Below, one piece after another: positions 59,915 through 64,000 of a DNA stretch of 64,000 bases (the stretch's first letter is position 1; every line of letters starts with the position of its first letter). The notes below the pieces were generated by a model, which had not been told where the DNA came from, did no database searches, and saw only the letters and a list, made by a program, of their open reading frames with translations. The stretch comes from Gilvibacter sp. SZ-19 (GTDB lineage Bacteria; Bacteroidota; Bacteroidia; Flavobacteriales; Flavobacteriaceae): contig NZ_CP019333.1 of the NCBI RefSeq assembly GCF_002163875.1, forward strand, positions 62,001 through 126,000. Reading direction: 5' to 3'. Position numbers and translations under genes: made by a program.

Positions 59915-61822
59915 ATGAGTACATATCATCTCAAGTCTTTAGAAGAATACTTTGTCAATTACCGTAAATCCATAAGTAAGCCCGAAGTGTTTTGGGGAGA
60001 GATTGCAGAAGAGCATTTTTTGTGGCGCAAACCCTGGACTAGCGTTTGTGAGTGGGATTTTGACAAACCCGAGATTAAATGGTTTCAAGGGGCGCAACTC
60101 AATATAACAGAGAATTGCATCGATAGACATTTGCTTACCAGAGGCGAGCAGACGGCCATTATCTTTGAACCCAACGACCCTCAAGAATCCGCAGTACATA
60201 TCACTTACAACCAATTGCACGAAAAGGTATGCAAGCTGGCAAATGTACTCAAGGATCAAGGAGTTAAAAAAGGTGATAGAGTTTGTATCTACATGCCCAT
60301 GATACCGGAATTGGCCTATGCGGTTTTGGCCTGTGCACGTATTGGCGCCATACATTCGGTGGTATTTGCGGGCTTTTCATCTACGGCCTTGGCGACTCGT
60401 ATCAACGATTGTTCGTGCAGTATAGTTGTTACTTCGGATGGAAGTTATCGAGGCCAAAAGACCTTAGACCTGAAGGCTATCGTAGATGAGGCCCTACAGC
60501 AGTGTCCGAGTATAAAAAGTGTGCTAGTCGCCAAGCGCACGGAGAACCCTGTCCATATGGAAACAGGCAGAGATCATTGGCTGGCACCTCTTATGGAAAA
60601 AGCAGTATCGGACTGCAAGCCAGAGATCATGGATGCAGAAGATCCGCTATTCATACTCTACACTTCTGGTTCTACCGGAAAACCCAAAGGTATGTTGCAC
60701 AGTTGTGGTGGATATATGGTCTATACCGCCTATACCTTTAAGAACGTTTTTCAATACAAGAATGGCGATGTGTATTGGTGTACTGCAGATATTGGTTGGA
60801 TAACCGGCCACAGCTATATCGTTTATGGCCCGCTAGCCAACGGCGCTACAACGCTTATGTTTGAAGGCGTTCCGTCTTATCCAGACTATGACCGTTTTTG
60901 GGAGGTAGTTGCAAAACACGGCGTGAATCAGTTCTATACAGCGCCAACGGCCATACGCGCATTGGCCAAGGAAAGTTTGGAACACACCAAAAAACACGAC
61001 CTGAGTTCTCTTAAGGTTTTAGGGACTGTAGGAGAGCCCATAAACGAAGAAGCTTGGCATTGGTATAATGATAATATTGGAGACAAAAACTGCCCTATTG
61101 TAGACACTTGGTGGCAAACCGAAACTGGCGGCATACTTATCTCGCCCATTCCGTTTTTGACTCCAACAAAACCCACCTACGCCACCTTACCATTACCAGG
61201 GATCCGCCCGGTACTTATGGACGAAACTGGCAGCCCTATAGAAAACAATAGCGCCCAAGGACGGCTTTGCATTGCGCAGCCCTGGCCTTCTATAGCGCGC
61301 AGCATTTGGGGCGACCATCAGCGTTATAAGGACACTTATTTTTCTGCTTTTCCTGGCTATTACTTTACGGGAGATGGCGCTTTGAGAGACGAAGTGGGCT
61401 ATTACCGAATCACTGGAAGGGTGGACGATGTGATCATAGTCTCTGGCCACAATTTGGGAACAGCACCGATAGAAGATGCCATTAATGAGCACCCGGCGGT
61501 AGCAGAATCGGCCATAGTTGGATTTCCTCATGATGTAAAAGGAAATGCGCTATACGGCTACGTGATACTCAAAGAGACCGGGGCCGATCGCAATACAGAG
61601 AATCTTAAAAAAGAGATCAATCAGATCATTACAGAACACATAGGTCCTATTGCTAAATTGGACAAGATCCAGTTTACTCCAGGGCTACCCAAAACAAGGT
61701 CTGGTAAGATCATGAGGCGCATTCTGCGCAAGATCGCACATAACGAACTAGATAATTTAGGCGACACTTCTACCCTGCTTAACCCAGATATAGTAGAACA
61801 CCTAATTGAAAATCGACTTTAA
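59915..61822 (+). CDS. acs: Acetyl-CoA synthetase
   Basis: AMP-forming Acs activates acetate with ATP and CoA. The 635-residue protein has the adenylate-forming motif YTSGSTGKPKG (249-259), WWQTETGG, YFTGDGALRDE, GRVDDVIIVSGHN and the acetylatable Lys598 in KTRSGKIMRR. In the A8 loop the sequence is SGHNLGT; many proteobacterial Acs have SGHRLGT. It is 63 bases after the symporter gene on the same strand, so uptake and activation are linked. The frame is the usual length for Acs (630-650). Confidence 0.95.
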   Translation: MSTYHLKSLEEYFVNYRKSISKPEVFWGEIAEEHFLWRKPWTSVCEWDFDKPEIKWFQGAQLNITENCIDRHLLTRGEQTAIIFEPNDPQESAVHITYNQLHEKVCKLANVLKDQGVKKGDRVCIYMPMIPELAYAVLACARIGAIHSVVFAGFSSTALATRINDCSCSIVVTSDGSYRGQKTLDLKAIVDEALQQCPSIKSVLVAKRTENPVHMETGRDHWLAPLMEKAVSDCKPEIMDAEDPLFILYTSGSTGKPKGMLHSCGGYMVYTAYTFKNVFQYKNGDVYWCTADIGWITGHSYIVYGPLANGATTLMFEGVPSYPDYDRFWEVVAKHGVNQFYTAPTAIRALAKESLEHTKKHDLSSLKVLGTVGEPINEEAWHWYNDNIGDKNCPIVDTWWQTETGGILISPIPFLTPTKPTYATLPLPGIRPVLMDETGSPIENNSAQGRLCIAQPWPSIARSIWGDHQRYKDTYFSAFPGYYFTGDGALRDEVGYYRITGRVDDVIIVSGHNLGTAPIEDAINEHPAVAESAIVGFPHDVKGNALYGYVILKETGADRNTENLKKEINQIITEHIGPIAKLDKIQFTPGLPKTRSGKIMRRILRKIAHNELDNLGDTSTLLNPDIVEHLIENRL

Positions 61823-61832
61823 TTCCAACACT

Positions 61833-63329
61833 ATGCAAACAACCAAACAACTCTTAGTAGCAATTTGCACCCTCTTTTTTATAACGGAGCTGAGTGCGCA
61901 GCAAATAGAATTGCCTATCGACACCACCGTGGTGACCAATCACAAGACCACCATTATGGGCAAAGCTGTAAGTTATTCTGCCACCACCGGAACCCAACCT
62001 GTTTGGGACGAGAACGGTAATCCTATTGCTAGCTTATTTTACACCTATTACCAACGTACCGATGTGGGTAGTAACGAATCCCGGCCGCTGATCATGTCCT
62101 TTAACGGAGGACCCGGTTCGGCCTCAGTATGGATGCACGTGGCCTATACTGGGCCCAAAACCTTAAAGATCGACGAAGAAGGCTACCCGGTTCAACCGTA
62201 TGGTGTACAAGACAATCCGTACTCCATTTTGGATGTGGCAGACATTGTCTTTATAAATCCCGCTAATACAGGCTATTCCAGAACTATACCCATGATGGGG
62301 AAAGAGGTTGACAAATCCAAGTTCTTTGGGATCAATGCAGATATAGAATACTTGGCAGGCTGGTTAAACACCTTTGTAACCCGCAACAATCGCTGGCGTT
62401 CTCCAAAATACATCATTGGAGAAAGTTATGGAGGTACTCGTGTGATGGGATTGGCCAAGGAACTGCAAGGTGCACAATGGATGTACCTCAATGGAGTCAT
62501 TATGGTCTCTCCGGCAGATTACTTGGTGTTCAATAGTGATGTCCCGGTAGAATCAGCATTAAACCTACCCTACTATACCGCAACGGCCTGGCATCATAAA
62601 GTACTGCCTGCTGCACTACAGAGCAAAGATCTATTGGAAGTGTTGCCAGAAGCAGAAGCCTTTGCAATCGATGAACTGATGCCGGCCTTGGCCAAAGGTG
62701 GGTTTATCTCCGATGCAGAAAAAGATGCCATTGCTACCAAGATGAGTTACTATTCGGGCTTGAGCAAAAAGACCATACTAGACCTCAACCTAGATGTTCC
62801 GACCAGCTATTTTTGGAAGGAGCTCCTACGCGACGAAAGCGGTTATACCGTTGGGCGCTTGGATTCACGTTACTTAGGTTTGGATAAGACCATAGCCGGA
62901 GAACGCCCAGATTATAATTCGGAGATACAGTCTTGGCTGCATTCCTTTACCCCGGCAATCAATTATTACATTAGAGAGCATTTGAACTTTAAGACCGATA
63001 TAAAATACAATATGTTCGGTCCTGTGCGTCCTTGGGACAATCGCAACAATAATGTTCGCGATCAGTTGCGTCAGGCCATGGCAGAAAATCCATATCTGAA
63101 CGTCTTGGTACAATCTGGTTATTACGACGGTGCAACTACTTATTTCAATGCGAAATACACCATGTGGCAAGTAGACCCTAGCGGACGCATGAAAGATCGT
63201 TTTGAGTTCAAGGGTTACCGCTCTGGGCATATGATGTACTTGCGCCGACAGGATCTGGAGGCAGCGAATAACGACCTGCGCGCCTTTATCTTAAAGACGA
63301 CCAATAAAGGAAAATCTGCTAAGTATTAA
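61833..63329 (+). CDS. S10 family serine carboxypeptidase-like protein
   Basis: This 498-residue secreted protein (signal peptide ends near LSAQQ, residue 24) has S10 motifs: NGGPGS (91-96), the nucleophile Ser198 in GESYGGT, Asp432 in GYYDGATTY and His466 in RSGHMMY. It is a complete serine carboxypeptidase-like hydrolase, probably periplasmic or secreted. The ATG at 61833 gives a good signal peptide; an upstream TTG inside acs is less likely. It follows acs by 10 bases. Confidence 0.92.
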   Translation: MQTTKQLLVAICTLFFITELSAQQIELPIDTTVVTNHKTTIMGKAVSYSATTGTQPVWDENGNPIASLFYTYYQRTDVGSNESRPLIMSFNGGPGSASVWMHVAYTGPKTLKIDEEGYPVQPYGVQDNPYSILDVADIVFINPANTGYSRTIPMMGKEVDKSKFFGINADIEYLAGWLNTFVTRNNRWRSPKYIIGESYGGTRVMGLAKELQGAQWMYLNGVIMVSPADYLVFNSDVPVESALNLPYYTATAWHHKVLPAALQSKDLLEVLPEAEAFAIDELMPALAKGGFISDAEKDAIATKMSYYSGLSKKTILDLNLDVPTSYFWKELLRDESGYTVGRLDSRYLGLDKTIAGERPDYNSEIQSWLHSFTPAINYYIREHLNFKTDIKYNMFGPVRPWDNRNNNVRDQLRQAMAENPYLNVLVQSGYYDGATTYFNAKYTMWQVDPSGRMKDRFEFKGYRSGHMMYLRRQDLEAANNDLRAFILKTTNKGKSAKY

Positions 63330-63330
63330 A

Positions 63331-63993
63331 ATGGAAGAAAAGGCGCCCCAACACCACGATCTGGTTACTTATTCTGCACTAGAAGAAAAATTAAATATAT
63401 GGTCGCACGGCATCGGATTTCTCCTTGCCGTTGCGGCCTTACCCTTACTTATAGTCAAAGCGAGCATTAAAGGTTCGGCTTGGCACATTGTCAGTTGGAG
63501 TATCTTCGGAGCGAGTATGGTCGTGCTATATGCGGCCTCAACGCTTTATCACTGGAGTAAGAAACCAAAGCTTAGAAAACGCTTCCGGATCTTTGATCAT
63601 GCAGCCATTTATTTATTGATCGCAGGGACCTACACCCCTTTCACGCTCACTACCCTGAACGGGACGGTCGGATGGGTGCTTTTTGGGATCACTTGGGGCC
63701 TTGCTTTAGGTGGTGTTGTCTTAAAACTCTTCTTTACAGGACGCTATGACCGACTTTCTACGGTACTTTATGTCGCAATGGGATGGATGGTGATCTTTGC
63801 AGTAAAACCCATGGTAAACAACCTGGATACAGTTTCCCTTTGGTACTTACTGGCAGGAGGAATCTCCTATACTGTAGGCGCTGTATTGTACAGCCTGCCG
63901 CGCTTGCGCTTTAATCATGCAATTTTTCACGTCTTTGTTTTAGGAGGAACGATCTGTCATTTTTTTGCGGTCTATCTCTCCATAAAAAGCTGA
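63331..63993 (+). CDS. Hemolysin III family membrane protein (PAQR/YqfA)
   Basis: This 220-residue protein has seven membrane helices and the HlyIII/PAQR pattern: LYHWSKKPKLRKRFRIFDHAAIYLLIAGTYTPF and the final HAIFHVFVLGGTICHFFAVY. The conserved His and Asp residues are thought to bind metal; the biochemical function in bacteria is unclear. It begins 1 base after the S10 gene stop, so it is part of that unit. It ends 7 bases before the window edge. Confidence 0.92.
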   Translation: MEEKAPQHHDLVTYSALEEKLNIWSHGIGFLLAVAALPLLIVKASIKGSAWHIVSWSIFGASMVVLYAASTLYHWSKKPKLRKRFRIFDHAAIYLLIAGTYTPFTLTTLNGTVGWVLFGITWGLALGGVVLKLFFTGRYDRLSTVLYVAMGWMVIFAVKPMVNNLDTVSLWYLLAGGISYTVGAVLYSLPRLRFNHAIFHVFVLGGTICHFFAVYLSIKS

Positions 63994-64000
63994 TTCCAGT

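Noticed and set aside
1-64000. tRNA, rRNA, CRISPR, insertion sequence or prophage signals
   Set aside because: No repeats, transposase or integrase genes, cloverleaf-like segments or spacer arrays were found by eye on either strand; gaps between genes are too short for most of these.

Overview
The window is a chromosomal segment from a member of the Bacteroidetes, most likely a marine Flavobacteriaceae. Four things point there. Several upstream regions carry the Bacteroidetes sigma-A style -7 element TAnnTTTG, sometimes with TTG 17-23 bases upstream. One protein ends in a type IX secretion (Por) sorting domain. Menaquinone genes are present. Several family members are typical of Flavobacteriia: the outer-membrane metallophosphoesterase, the fused E1 2-oxoacid dehydrogenase, the TlpA/DUF4369 lipoprotein and the DUF4212 symporter pair. 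Genes are tightly packed. I see no tRNA, rRNA, insertion sequence, prophage or CRISPR array, and no gene-free stretch over 300 bases.

Region 1 (1-13413, all minus strand) is an exopolysaccharide/capsule locus read from right to left. It starts with an SLBB-rich polysaccharide exporter and a chain-length regulator. Then come cysQ, a DUF2061 membrane protein, cysC, cysD and cysN, which make and recycle PAPS, followed by a PAPS-type sulfotransferase. A Wzx-like flippase, a GNAT acyltransferase, a Wzy-like polymerase, a polysaccharide deacetylase and a glycosyltransferase cut by the window edge complete it. No sulfite-forming reductase is present, so the sulfate-activation genes probably serve sulfation of the polysaccharide.

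Region 2 (13569-30288) holds envelope and signalling genes: a secreted beta-propeller-like protein, a 1233-residue lipoprotein joining a calcineurin phosphatase, a possible kinase-like centre and a BamA-like barrel, an HD/PycTM-type membrane protein convergent with a GAF protein, a thioredoxin lipoprotein, SIMPL, rhomboid, a lipid A type acyltransferase, glmM, an ACP phosphodiesterase, gamma-glutamyltransferase and an unknown four-helix membrane protein.

Region 3 (30345-46539) has uvrA, a LOG family protein, a T9SS-exported EEP hydrolase translationally coupled to a degenerate M1-type peptidase with a barrel, the E1 alpha-beta fusion, and asnB. asnB is preceded by a previously unannotated attenuator: a 15-residue leader peptide with seven Asn codons, mutually exclusive RNA pairings, and a strong terminator. 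Then come a FabH/FabI-like pair, menB and a C1 peptidase.

Region 4 (46653-63993) has two paralogous 140-residue proteins flanking cvfB, a menI-like/menF/menD operon, a six-gene plus-strand run ending in photolyase and a DinB/YfiT protein, and an acetate uptake and activation set (DUF4212, sodium symporter, acs). An S10 carboxypeptidase and a hemolysin III family protein close the window.

The most novel items are the Asn-codon attenuator upstream of asnB, the phosphatase/kinase-like/barrel fusion, the sulfated-polysaccharide locus, and the HD-PycTM protein with its convergent GAF neighbour. All seven convergent gene pairs overlap or lie within 8 bases, and four of them share a palindromic four-base stop.
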